Assembly (NCBI GenBank): GCA_964489055.1
Contig: CAZAXF010000064.1
Span: forward strand, 1-14,823
Origin: 66-474 sp964489055
GTDB taxonomy: Bacteria > Pseudomonadota > Gammaproteobacteria > Xanthomonadales > Rhodanobacteraceae
DNA length: 14,823 nt
Reading direction: 5' to 3'
Position numbers and translations under genes: made by a program. The notes beneath the pieces are model-generated. The model worked only from the letters and a program-made list of their open reading frames with translations. It had not been told where the DNA came from and did not search any database. Positions within the stretch are counted from its first letter, which is position 1, and every line of letters begins with the position of its first letter. Positions 1 through 8,842 of this stretch are shown here, piece by piece.

Positions 1-47
1 GGGCCATGGCAGAAATGAGTCCGAAGTCCACGCGGTTTTTGCTTTTG

Positions 48-79
48 CCGAGTCCCGAGTCCCGAGTCCCGAGTCCCGA
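48..79. repeat. 7-bp tandem array (CCGAGTC)n just after sucB
   Basis: About 4.6 head-to-tail copies of the heptamer CCGAGTC occupy this stretch, ending 8 bases beyond the sucB stop codon. The unit shares the core GTCCC with the two heptamer arrays inside sucB (unit GGTCCCC) but differs at the other two positions. Copies are identical, which suggests recent expansion or ongoing homogenisation. It lies in the 3' untranslated region of sucB. The 47 bases to its left hold no gene I can support. Confidence 0.9.
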
Positions 80-87
80 CCCCCAGA

Positions 88-1377
88 TCAGATACCCAAC
101 AGCATCGTGTAGGGATTCTCGAGCTGCTCCTTGATGTCGACCAGGAACAGCACCGCGTCCTTGCCGTCGACGATGCGGTGGTCGTAGGAAATGGCGATGT
201 ACATCATCGGTGCCGCCACGACCTGGCCGTCCTCGACCACGGCGCGTTCCTTGATGGTGTGCATGCCCAGGATGCCGCTCTGCGGCGGGTTCACGATCGG
301 TGTCGAGAACAGCGACCCGAAGATGCCGCCGTTGGTGATGGTGAAGGTGCCGCCCTGCAGCTCCTCGAGTTTCAGGCCGCCTTCGCGCGCGCGCTTGGCG
401 AAATCGGCGATGGCCTTCTCGATCTCGGCGAAGCTCATGTCCTGCGCGTCGCGCAGCACCGGCGTCACCAGGCCGCGGTCGGTCGACACCGCGATCGAGA
501 TGTCCTGGTAGCCGTGGTAGATGATGTCGTTGCCGTCCACCGAGGCGTTGACCACCGGGTGGCGTTTCAGCGCTTCGCTGACAGCCTTGACGAAGAAGCT
601 CATGTAGCCCAGCTTGATGCCGTGGACCTTCTGGAACTGCTCGCCCAGTTCCTTGCGCATCGCGACCACCTTGGCAAGGTTTACCTCGTTGGACGAGGTA
701 AGCATCGCGGTGGATTGCTTCGACTGCATCAGGCGCTCGGCGATCTTGGCGCGGATGCGGGTCATGGGAACGCGTTCTTCCGGGCGGGCGCCTTGCGGCG
801 CGGGACCGGGGACCGGGGACCGGGGACCGGATTCCGATGCGGCGGCCGGCTTCGGTGAACGCTGGAAGTTGACCAAGTCTTCCTTGGTCACCTGACCACC
901 GCGGCCGGTGCCTTTCACTTGCGAAACGTCGATCTTGTTCTCGGCCGCGAACCGCGCCGCCGCCGGCGACAGGTCTTCGGACCCCAAGGGCGCCTTGGCC
1001 GGCTTCTTGTCGTCAGCCGCGGCCTTGTCCGGTCCCCGGTCCCCGGTCCCCGGTCCCTGTTCCGCTTTGGCGGATTTCTCCGGTTTCTCTGCCTTTTCCG
1101 CCTTCCCGGATTTCTCCGCCTTCGGCTCTTCGGCGGTCGCGCCTTCCTCGAGGATCGCGATCACGTCCTCGCTGTTGACGGTGTCGCCTTCCTCGTGGCG
1201 GATTTCCTTGAGCACGCCGTCGGCGGGCGAGGGCACTTCCAGCACCACCTTGTCGGTCTCCAGGTCGACCAGGTTTTCATCGCGCTGGACGGCGTCGCCA
1301 GGCTTCTTGTGCCAACTCGCGATGGTGGCATCGCTGACGGATTCGGGAAGTACCGGAACCTTGACTTCGGTCGACAT
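88..1377 (-). CDS. sucB: 2-oxoglutarate dehydrogenase E2 (dihydrolipoyl succinyltransferase)
   Basis: This is the E2 core of the 2-oxoglutarate dehydrogenase complex; it transfers the succinyl group from lipoyl-lysine to CoA in the TCA cycle. The 429 residues show, in order, a lipoyl domain (about 1-78) with the lipoylated lysine K43 in ETDKVV, a Lys/Glu/Ala-rich linker, the peripheral E3-binding domain (about 133-171, LSPAAARFAAEN to KEDLVNF), a second linker rich in Pro, Ser and Gly, and the catalytic domain. The catalytic domain has the active-site pair H400 and D404 in SYDHRIVDGKDA. It is slightly longer than E. coli SucB (405 residues); the extra length is in the linkers, where heptamer repeats encode residues about 107-117 and 183-192. 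The ATG is preceded by AAGGAC at good spacing. It lies 127 bp after sucA in the same direction, so the two are probably co-transcribed. An lpdA gene may follow outside the window, but this is not seen. Confidence 0.97.
   Translation of the reverse strand: MSTEVKVPVLPESVSDATIASWHKKPGDAVQRDENLVDLETDKVVLEVPSPADGVLKEIRHEEGDTVNSEDVIAILEEGATAEEPKAEKSGKAEKAEKPEKSAKAEQGPGTGDRGPDKAAADDKKPAKAPLGSEDLSPAAARFAAENKIDVSQVKGTGRGGQVTKEDLVNFQRSPKPAAASESGPRSPVPGPAPQGARPEERVPMTRIRAKIAERLMQSKQSTAMLTSSNEVNLAKVVAMRKELGEQFQKVHGIKLGYMSFFVKAVSEALKRHPVVNASVDGNDIIYHGYQDISIAVSTDRGLVTPVLRDAQDMSFAEIEKAIADFAKRAREGGLKLEELQGGTFTITNGGIFGSLFSTPIVNPPQSGILGMHTIKERAVVEDGQVVAAPMMYIAISYDHRIVDGKDAVLFLVDIKEQLENPYTMLLGI
802..831. repeat. 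Heptamer array in sucB linker 2; left arm of a 30-bp inverted repeat
   Basis: Positions 802-830 hold just over four copies of the 7-bp unit GGGGACC. With base 831 the stretch is the exact reverse complement of 1028-1057. On the sucB coding strand it reads as residues about 183-192 (SGPRSPVPGP), in the linker between the E3-binding and catalytic domains. Confidence 0.93.
1028..1057. repeat. Heptamer array in sucB linker 1; right arm of a 30-bp inverted repeat
   Basis: This is the same heptamer array in opposite orientation (unit GGTCCCC on the plus strand), identical in length and phase to the reverse complement of 802-831. On the coding strand it encodes residues about 107-117 (GPGTGDRGP core), in the linker between the lipoyl domain and the E3-binding domain. 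The 196-bp spacer between the arms encodes the whole E3-binding domain. Confidence 0.93.
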
Positions 1378-1450
1378 GGGGTGTCCTTGAATTGGTGGAT
1401 CGGTTGATGCCGTGGACCCGCTTGCTCAGGGGAAGCAGGGAGGTTGGAAG

Positions 1451-1503
1451 TTCGGTGAAAGCTGGAAACCCATCCCCACCCAATCCTCCCCTTGAAGGGG
1501 AGG
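1451..1503. repeat. Intergenic repeat with hairpin after the sucA stop
   Basis: This stretch of the sucA-sucB gap contains a perfect 7-bp stem (CCTCCCC at 1485-1491, GGGGAGG at 1497-1503) with a 5-base loop, starting 1 base after the sucA stop codon. It is preceded by C-rich sequence (CCCATCCCCACCCAATCC) and by TTCGGTGAAAGCTGGAA at 1451-1467. From memory this resembles dispersed intergenic repeats of Xanthomonadales. No U-tract follows on the minus strand, so it is not an obvious intrinsic terminator; it could act as an mRNA-stabilising hairpin between sucA and sucB. Confidence 0.6.
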
Positions 1504-1504
1504 G

Positions 1505-4336
<2,832 letters not shown>

Positions 4337-4402
4337 GATGGTCACCACGAAAAGGGATGGGTTTCCGGCGCAGTCGGCAAGCGCGTTGCGCCGCAACCCG
4401 AA

Positions 4403-4408
4403 ATTATA
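4403..4408 (-). promoter_or_regulatory. -10 box upstream of sucA
   Basis: On the minus strand this reads TATAAT, a perfect -10 consensus, about 67 bases before the preferred sucA GTG. At a 17-bp spacer the -35 position reads ACCGCA, which is a poor match, so any promoter would lean on the -10 element or an activator. Initiation would fall near 4396-4397, giving an untranslated leader of about 60 bases. Confidence 0.55.
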
Positions 4409-4459
4409 ACGCTTTCATGCTGCGATGCGGTATCGACCGGACCCGCGGCAACCTGCGGT

Positions 4460-5425
4460 TCAGATGCCCAGCGCGCGCAATTCCGGCCACGCCGCCGAGC
4501 GCGCCCAGACCTCCTCGAACAGGTTCATCAATTGCGCGTGGCGGCCCGGCGCCCAGGTCGAGCCGGTGGCGACCATGCGGTATTCGATCGGCCGGAACAG
4601 GTAGCCCTGGGCGTCCGTGCACATGAACGCGGAGGGATACTCCAGGTCGGCCGGCTCCACCGGCCGCCGCAATTCGATCACGCTGGAAAGCCGCTGTGCC
4701 AGGTCGAGCAGGCGCGAGCCTTCCTGCATTGCGCGCGTGAGGTCCTGCACGATGATGCGGATCGAGGCACCGCGCCCCGAGATCGCCAGGCGCCGCAGCT
4801 CGACCAGGCAGGCGGTGTCGTTGAGCAGCATGGGGTGCAGCTCGCGCACCAGCACGCACATGCTGTGCCGCGCGCCGGACAGCAGTTGCTGGGTCACGCT
4901 GATCAGTTCCTCACGCGAGGACGCGCGCAGCGGCTCGGCTGGCGGCGGCGGGGGCGGGGATGCGCGTTCGGGCGGGGTGTGCGGTGCAAGTTCACGCTGC
5001 ATGTTGACGTGGGGGATGCCGGCTTCCTCGAATTCGTCGCCTTCGACGGAAAAACCATGCTTGCGGTAGAACGCCACCGCATCGCGTTGCGCGTGCAGGC
5101 TCACTGCATCCAGGTGATTGGTTCGCGCAAGGTCGAGCAGCGCGTGCAACACCATCGTGCCGACCCCGCGGCCACGCCGGTCGGGCAGCACCGCCATCCG
5201 CCCGATCACGCCGGCGGGCGTGATGCGCCCGGTGCCGATCGGGGTGCCGTCCAGCCCGCGCGCCAGCACGTGCGTGCTGGGCGGATCGTCGTCGTCGATT
5301 TCAAGTTCGGGCGGCACGTGCTGCTCGAGTACGAACACGTTTTCGCGCACGACCGTCAATGCTTCCCGATCGGACGGATTGGCCCAGTCACAGATCTCGA
5401 CGTGGAATTCGTCCGGGATCGGCAT
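4460..5425 (-). CDS. GNAT-family acetyltransferase with an extra C-terminal domain
   Basis: The 321-residue protein has two parts. Residues 1-146 are a GNAT N-acetyltransferase domain, resembling the ElaA-like branch (EQHVPPELEIDDDDP), with the acetyl-CoA pyrophosphate-binding motif A at 74-89 (AVLPDRRGRGVG) and the typical AVAFYRKHGF segment. A proline-rich linker (about 148-165) joins it to a roughly 150-residue C-terminal domain that I do not recognise with certainty. That domain's alternating strands and helices (IRIIVQDLTRAM, ending in RHAQLMNLFEEVW) suggest a phospholipase-D-like fold, but no HKD motif is visible. The ATG at 5425 is chosen because GGAGGGGGG precedes it; the open frame runs further up to 5539. 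The substrate is unknown. The gene follows roxA by 144 bp and has its own TACAAT box. Confidence 0.85.
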   Translation of the reverse strand: MPIPDEFHVEICDWANPSDREALTVVRENVFVLEQHVPPELEIDDDDPPSTHVLARGLDGTPIGTGRITPAGVIGRMAVLPDRRGRGVGTMVLHALLDLARTNHLDAVSLHAQRDAVAFYRKHGFSVEGDEFEEAGIPHVNMQRELAPHTPPERASPPPPPPAEPLRASSREELISVTQQLLSGARHSMCVLVRELHPMLLNDTACLVELRRLAISGRGASIRIIVQDLTRAMQEGSRLLDLAQRLSSVIELRRPVEPADLEYPSAFMCTDAQGYLFRPIEYRMVATGSTWAPGRHAQLMNLFEEVWARSAAWPELRALGI

Positions 5426-5462
5426 GCCGGTGTACCCCCCTCCGGGTTCTTGGCTTGCCCCG

Positions 5463-5468
5463 ATTGTA
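5463..5468 (-). promoter_or_regulatory. -10-like box upstream of the GNAT gene
   Basis: The minus strand reads TACAAT, 37 bases before the GNAT start codon, with a strong Shine-Dalgarno sequence in between. No good -35 is present (TTTCTG at a 17-bp spacer). The same hexamer stands before purB and fumC. Confidence 0.4.
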
Positions 5469-5495
5469 GGCGAGGAGTGCCGCGGCAGAAACCTC

Positions 5496-5536
5496 CACGG
5501 ACAAAATCCGTGACGCAGCCACCGGAAAATTTCCGG
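5496..5536. other. Two small hairpins between roxA and the GNAT gene
   Basis: Two inverted repeats lie side by side: CACGGA/TCCGTG with a 5-base A-rich loop (5496-5512), and CCGGAAAATTTCCGG (5522-5536). Both follow the roxA stop on the minus strand and precede the GNAT -10 box. Neither is followed by a clear U-tract, so they may weakly terminate or stabilise roxA mRNA; their role is not shown. Confidence 0.4.
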
Positions 5537-5569
5537 CACCCGGACGAGCCTTGCCGGACCGGCTCCGGG

Positions 5570-7048
5570 TCAGCGCTTGCGCAACCGGAAGTGCCCGGCG
5601 TTGACGAGTTCGGCCAGCAGGCCGGCACCGCGCGAGGGTTGTGGCAGATTCGCGAGCCGTTGCCCGTCGAGCCGGCGTTCGCGCGCGGCCAGCGCGCGTG
5701 CCCACGCCAGTGGTGCGTCGAAAGCCTGGCCCGCGGCGTACAGCCGAGCCTTGCGTCCGCGCCGGCGCCACGCGAAGCGGCTCCAGGGATCGCGCAGCAC
5801 CAGCGCGTGGGGCAGGCGCGCGGCCAGCGCCGCGGGGGTGATGGCGCGCTTGCGCGGCAACGGCGCGTGCGCCGCGCGGTAGCGGGTGATGAAGCTGCCG
5901 AACCAGTCGCCGAAGGCATCGTCATCGAGCATCGCCGCGATCGGTCCCAGCGCGCGGCGCGCGCGGGCCAGCGCCGCGGTATCGATTTCGCCGGCGTGGG
6001 TCGCCGGTTTCAGGTCCGGGTCGGCAAAGCGCCGCGATTCGGGCAGCGTTTCGGCCAGGTGCGCGGCCAGGTCGAACAGCAGCTCGCCGGCGGCCGGTGC
6101 GCGCATGCCGATCGAGTACGTCATGCATTCGCCGACGCCGGTGCCATCGTGCGGCACGCCCGGCGGCAGGTACAGCATGTCGCCCGGTTGCAGCACCCAT
6201 TCGTGGGTTGGATTGAACCTGCGCAGCAGCTTCAGCTCGACGTCGTCGCGGAAATCGACCGGCGGGTCGGGCCGGGTGTCGATGGCCCAGTGGCGCTGTC
6301 CGGACCCCTGCACCAGGAACACGTCATATTGATCGACGTGCGCGCCGACGCCGCCACCGTCGGCGGCGTAGCTGATCATCACGTCGTCGATCCGCCAGTC
6401 CGGGATGAAGGAAAAATGCTCCAGCAGCGCCGCGGTGTCCGCGTCCCACTTGTCCGCATCCTGCACCAGCAGCGTCCAGTCGCGCCCGGGCAGGCCGGCA
6501 AAGGTCTCGTCGTCGAACGGGCCCGTGTACACCTTCCATTCCCCGCCGTTCCAGACGTCCCGTTCCCCATCCTTCCGGACGCCGCGCAGCGGCGATCGGG
6601 CACTGCTCCGTGTTTTCCGTTCCCCGTCATTCCGGGCGCCGCGCAGCGGCGACTCGGCGCTGTTGCGTGAGTTCCGTTCCCCGTCATTGCGGACGCCGTG
6701 CAGCGGCGATCGGGCGCTGTCGCGTGATTTCCGTTGCTCGTCATTCCGGACGCCGCGCAGCGGCGATCCGGAATCTGCTCTTGCACGGGGATGCTCGCGG
6801 GTTTCATCCGCCGCGTGACCGCGGGCTCGCGTTCCGGCGGCCCCGGTGCGCACGACAATCCTCGCCAGCGCCCCGTCCATGCACGCCAGCCCGGCCAGTT
6901 CGTCCGGCGACAGTGGCGGTTTGAATCCGGGGAATGCGCCGCGCACCAGCAGCGGATGCTTCTGCCAGTAATCGCGCAGGAAGCGCGCCGGCGGCATGCC
7001 CAGCGGTGGGTTGCGGCCCGCGTGGATTTCAATGCGTGGCGCGGCCAC
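5570..7048 (-). CDS. roxA: JmjC/cupin-4 ribosomal oxygenase with a repeat insertion
   Basis: It resembles E. coli RoxA/YcfD, a 2-oxoglutarate- and Fe(II)-dependent oxygenase that hydroxylates an arginine of ribosomal protein uL16. Numbered from the GTG at 7048 (492 residues), it shows the N-terminal FLRDYWQKHPLLVRGAF segment, the DWRIDDVMISY strand, the iron ligands H237 and D239 in GAHVDQYDV, the third ligand H300 in PGVPHDG, and a C-terminal region matching the dimerisation/winged-helix part. It is about 120 residues longer than E. coli RoxA (373 residues). Most of the excess is an insertion at about residues 72-168, in the loop that in E. coli joins adjacent strands just before WQVSHGPF (here WKVYTGPF). 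Four 19-residue repeats fill most of it (about 87-163). The chosen GTG lies 1 base after the purB stop, implying translational coupling; an ATG at 7078 would overlap purB by 29 bp and one at 6997 would shorten the protein. Confidence 0.9.
   Translation of the reverse strand: MAAPRIEIHAGRNPPLGMPPARFLRDYWQKHPLLVRGAFPGFKPPLSPDELAGLACMDGALARIVVRTGAAGTRARGHAADETREHPRARADSGSPLRGVRNDEQRKSRDSARSPLHGVRNDGERNSRNSAESPLRGARNDGERKTRSSARSPLRGVRKDGERDVWNGGEWKVYTGPFDDETFAGLPGRDWTLLVQDADKWDADTAALLEHFSFIPDWRIDDVMISYAADGGGVGAHVDQYDVFLVQGSGQRHWAIDTRPDPPVDFRDDVELKLLRRFNPTHEWVLQPGDMLYLPPGVPHDGTGVGECMTYSIGMRAPAAGELLFDLAAHLAETLPESRRFADPDLKPATHAGEIDTAALARARRALGPIAAMLDDDAFGDWFGSFITRYRAAHAPLPRKRAITPAALAARLPHALVLRDPWSRFAWRRRGRKARLYAAGQAFDAPLAWARALAARERRLDGQRLANLPQPSRGAGLLAELVNAGHFRLRKR
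6561..6788. repeat. Four tandem 57-bp repeats inside roxA
   Basis: Copies begin at 6561, 6618, 6675 and 6732, exactly 57 bp (19 codons) apart, so the roxA frame is kept. Each carries a core close to GACGCCGCGCAGCGGCGAT and encodes a variant of SARSPLRGVRNDGERKSRD. The copies are diverged from one another by several substitutions each. The last copy (6732-6788) holds the most complete palindrome: ATTCCGGA at 6743-6750 pairs with TCCGGAAT at 6767-6774, with CGCCG/CGGCG inside. Confidence 0.95.
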
Positions 7049-7049
7049 G

Positions 7050-8417
7050 TCAGATGTCGCGCGCAAAGCCGGCGGCAAGGCCGGTATAGGTTGCCGGCGT
7101 CAGCGCCAGCAGCCGCTGCTTGTCGGCGTCGGGCAGGGCCAGCGATTCGATGAAGCCGCGCAGTGCCTCGCGGGTGATGCCCTTGCCGCGGGTCAGCGCC
7201 TTCAGTTGCTCATAGGGCTCGGGCAGGCCGTGGCGGCGCATCACGGTCTGGATGGCCTCGGCCAGTACCTCCCAGGCATGGTCCAGGTCGGCGGCGATGC
7301 GTTCGGCGTTGACTTCCAGCTTGCCGAGGCCCTTGTCCAGCGATGCGAACCCGATCAGCGCGTGGCCGAAGGCCTCGCCCAGCGCGCGCAGGGTGGTCGA
7401 ATCGGTGAGGTCGCGCTGCCAGCGGCTGATCGGCAGTTTTTCGCTGAAGTGCCCCAGCAGCGCGTTGGCGACGCCGAAGTTGCCCTCGGCGTTTTCGAAG
7501 TCGATGGGGTTGACCTTGTGCGGCATGGTGGACGAGCCGACTTCCCCGTCCTTGAGTTTCTGCCGGAAATAGCCGAGCGAAATGTAGCCCCACACGTCGC
7601 GCGCAAGGTCGATCAGTATGACGTTGATGCGTCGCTGCGCGTCGCAGAACTCGGCAATGCCGTCGTGCGGCTCGATCTGGGTGGTGTACGCCTGCCACGC
7701 AAGCCCCAGCGATTCGACGAAGCGTTCGGAGAACGCGCGCCAGTCGATTTCAGGGTACGCGATGGTGTGCGCGTTGAAGTTGCCGACCGCGCCGTTGATC
7801 TTGCCGGGAATGGCGATGTCGGCAAGATGCGCGCGCTGGCGCTGCAGCCGCGCGACGACGTTGGCCACCTCCTTGCCCAGCGTGGTCGGCGATGCCGTCT
7901 GCCCATGGGTGCGCGAGAGCATCGGCAGCGCGGCGTGGGCGTGGGCCAGGTCGCGCAGCGTGTCGATCGCGCCATCCAGTGCCGGCAGCAGCACGTGGTC
8001 GCGGGCGTCGCGCAGCATCAGCGCGTAGGCAAGGTTGTTGATGTCCTCGCTGGTGCAGGCGAAGTGCACGAACTCCCTTGCCTGCGCCAGCGCCGCATCG
8101 TCGCCGATGCGTTCCTTGATGAAGTATTCGACCGCCTTGACGTCGTGGTTGGTGGTGGCCTCGATGGCCTTGATGCGCGCGGCGTCGGTGACCGAAAAAT
8201 CGGCGGCGATCCTTTCCAGCGCGGCACGCGGGGCAGCCGGGAACGGTGGCAATTCCGCGATTCCCGGTTCATCGGCCAGCGCGATCAGCCACGCGGTCTC
8301 CACCTGCACGCGCCGGTGCATCAGCCCGTACTCGCTGAAGATCGGGCGCAGCGCCTCGACCTTGGCCGCGTAGCGGCCGTCCAGCGGCGAAACGGCGGTG
8401 AGAGAGTCGAGCTGCAT
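7050..8417 (-). CDS. purB: Adenylosuccinate lyase
   Basis: PurB catalyses two fumarate-releasing steps in purine synthesis: SAICAR to AICAR, and adenylosuccinate to AMP. The 455-residue product matches the long E. coli-type PurB (456 residues). It has the catalytic histidine H171 in SRTHGQTASPTTLGKE and the superfamily signature GSSTMPHKVNPIDFENAEGN, whose catalytic serine is S295 or S296. The ATG at 8417 is chosen because the protein then begins MQLDSLTAVSPLDGRY as in homologues, with GGAAA upstream. The frame is open beyond it to 8573, but that part reads through repeat DNA. roxA begins immediately downstream. Fumarate made here is the substrate of the divergently transcribed fumC. Confidence 0.97.
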   Translation of the reverse strand: MQLDSLTAVSPLDGRYAAKVEALRPIFSEYGLMHRRVQVETAWLIALADEPGIAELPPFPAAPRAALERIAADFSVTDAARIKAIEATTNHDVKAVEYFIKERIGDDAALAQAREFVHFACTSEDINNLAYALMLRDARDHVLLPALDGAIDTLRDLAHAHAALPMLSRTHGQTASPTTLGKEVANVVARLQRQRAHLADIAIPGKINGAVGNFNAHTIAYPEIDWRAFSERFVESLGLAWQAYTTQIEPHDGIAEFCDAQRRINVILIDLARDVWGYISLGYFRQKLKDGEVGSSTMPHKVNPIDFENAEGNFGVANALLGHFSEKLPISRWQRDLTDSTTLRALGEAFGHALIGFASLDKGLGKLEVNAERIAADLDHAWEVLAEAIQTVMRRHGLPEPYEQLKALTRGKGITREALRGFIESLALPDADKQRLLALTPATYTGLAAGFARDI

Positions 8418-8446
8418 GGCATTTCCGTGTCGATCGCAGGCGCGCA

Positions 8447-8452
8447 ATTGTA
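8447..8452 (-). promoter_or_regulatory. -10-like box upstream of purB
   Basis: The minus strand reads TACAAT, 29 bases before the purB ATG, in the context GTTACAATTGCG. No convincing -35 hexamer is seen at 16-18 bp. It marks the likely transcript start near 8440. Confidence 0.45.
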
Positions 8453-8510
8453 ACGGTGGCACACCGACTTGGCGTGGCCCGATTGCGTCGCGCCGAGAAG
8501 TGCTTTTTGC

Positions 8511-8540
8511 CACGGATGAACACGGATGAGCACGGATGGG
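8511..8540. repeat. Left 10-bp array (CACGGATGNN x3) of a composite repeat
   Basis: Three consecutive decamers begin CACGGATG (at 8511, 8521 and 8531), preceded by TTTTTGC. An inverted counterpart lies at 8759-8788. The 10-bp spacing matches roughly one DNA helical turn. From memory, this kind of CACGGAT array is dispersed in intergenic regions of Xanthomonadales. Confidence 0.8.
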
Positions 8541-8609
8541 GCCAACCAGACTCCGAACAATTCGCGCTCTCACCGTTCGTTCCCGGGCTCAAGCATGCCG
8601 GGGAAGGCT

Positions 8610-8694
8610 CTGAGCGTAGGCGCGCAGCACCGGGATCGAAGTGGCTGCGTCGATCGGTGCTTCGACTTCGCTTGCTGACGCAAGCTACGCTCAG
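8610..8694. repeat. Head-to-head pair of CTGAGCGTAG...TCGAAG repeats
   Basis: On the plus strand CTGAGCGTAG (8610-8619) leads to TCGAAG (8636-8641). On the minus strand the same pair of motifs reads from 8694 (CTGAGCGTAG) to 8660 (TCGAAG). The minus-strand copy has an internal hairpin, GCTTGC/GCAAGC with a TGAC loop (8670-8685). The pair is nested inside the CACGGAT inverted arrays. No transposase or other gene is present between purB and fumC. Confidence 0.75.
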
Positions 8695-8758
8695 CACGAA
8701 CGGGGTTTTCGTTGCCGGGATTCAACACGAACCACGTTTCTCGAAGCCGTTGTGCTTG

Positions 8759-8788
8759 ATCCGTTTGCATCCGTGTCGATCCGTGGTG
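8759..8788. repeat. Right 10-bp array (ATCCGTNNNN x3), inverted relative to the left array
   Basis: Three decamers begin ATCCGT (8759, 8769, 8779). Read on the minus strand they give ACGGAT cores at 10-bp steps like the array at 8511-8540, so the two bracket about 280 bp as imperfect inverted ends. The right array is more diverged than the left. Confidence 0.75.
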
Positions 8789-8842
8789 AATTTACTCTTC
8801 CTGACGGTTCACTACAGGGGCCTCGGCCCACGCCGCCGCCGC

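Noticed and set aside
5426..5539. A longer acetyltransferase starting at 5539.
   Set aside because: The extra 38 codons cross two hairpins and the -10 box, while the ATG at 5425 has a strong Shine-Dalgarno sequence.
6561..6788. CRISPR-like array, because of regular 57-bp repeats.
   Set aside because: Repeats are directly adjacent without unique spacers, lie inside a coding frame and no cas gene is near.
6996..8453. A 485-codon open frame on the plus strand.
   Set aside because: It is antisense to purB, which is recognisable from end to end, and has no domain I recognise.
8418..8573. An N-terminal extension of purB by 52 codons.
   Set aside because: It includes the TACAAT box and the CACGGAT repeat; family members begin at MQLDSLTAVSPLDGRY.
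8511..8788. Insertion sequence or transposon bounded by inverted repeats.
   Set aside because: There is no transposase frame inside and no clear target-site duplication was found. It is better described as nested non-coding repeats; a non-autonomous element remains possible.
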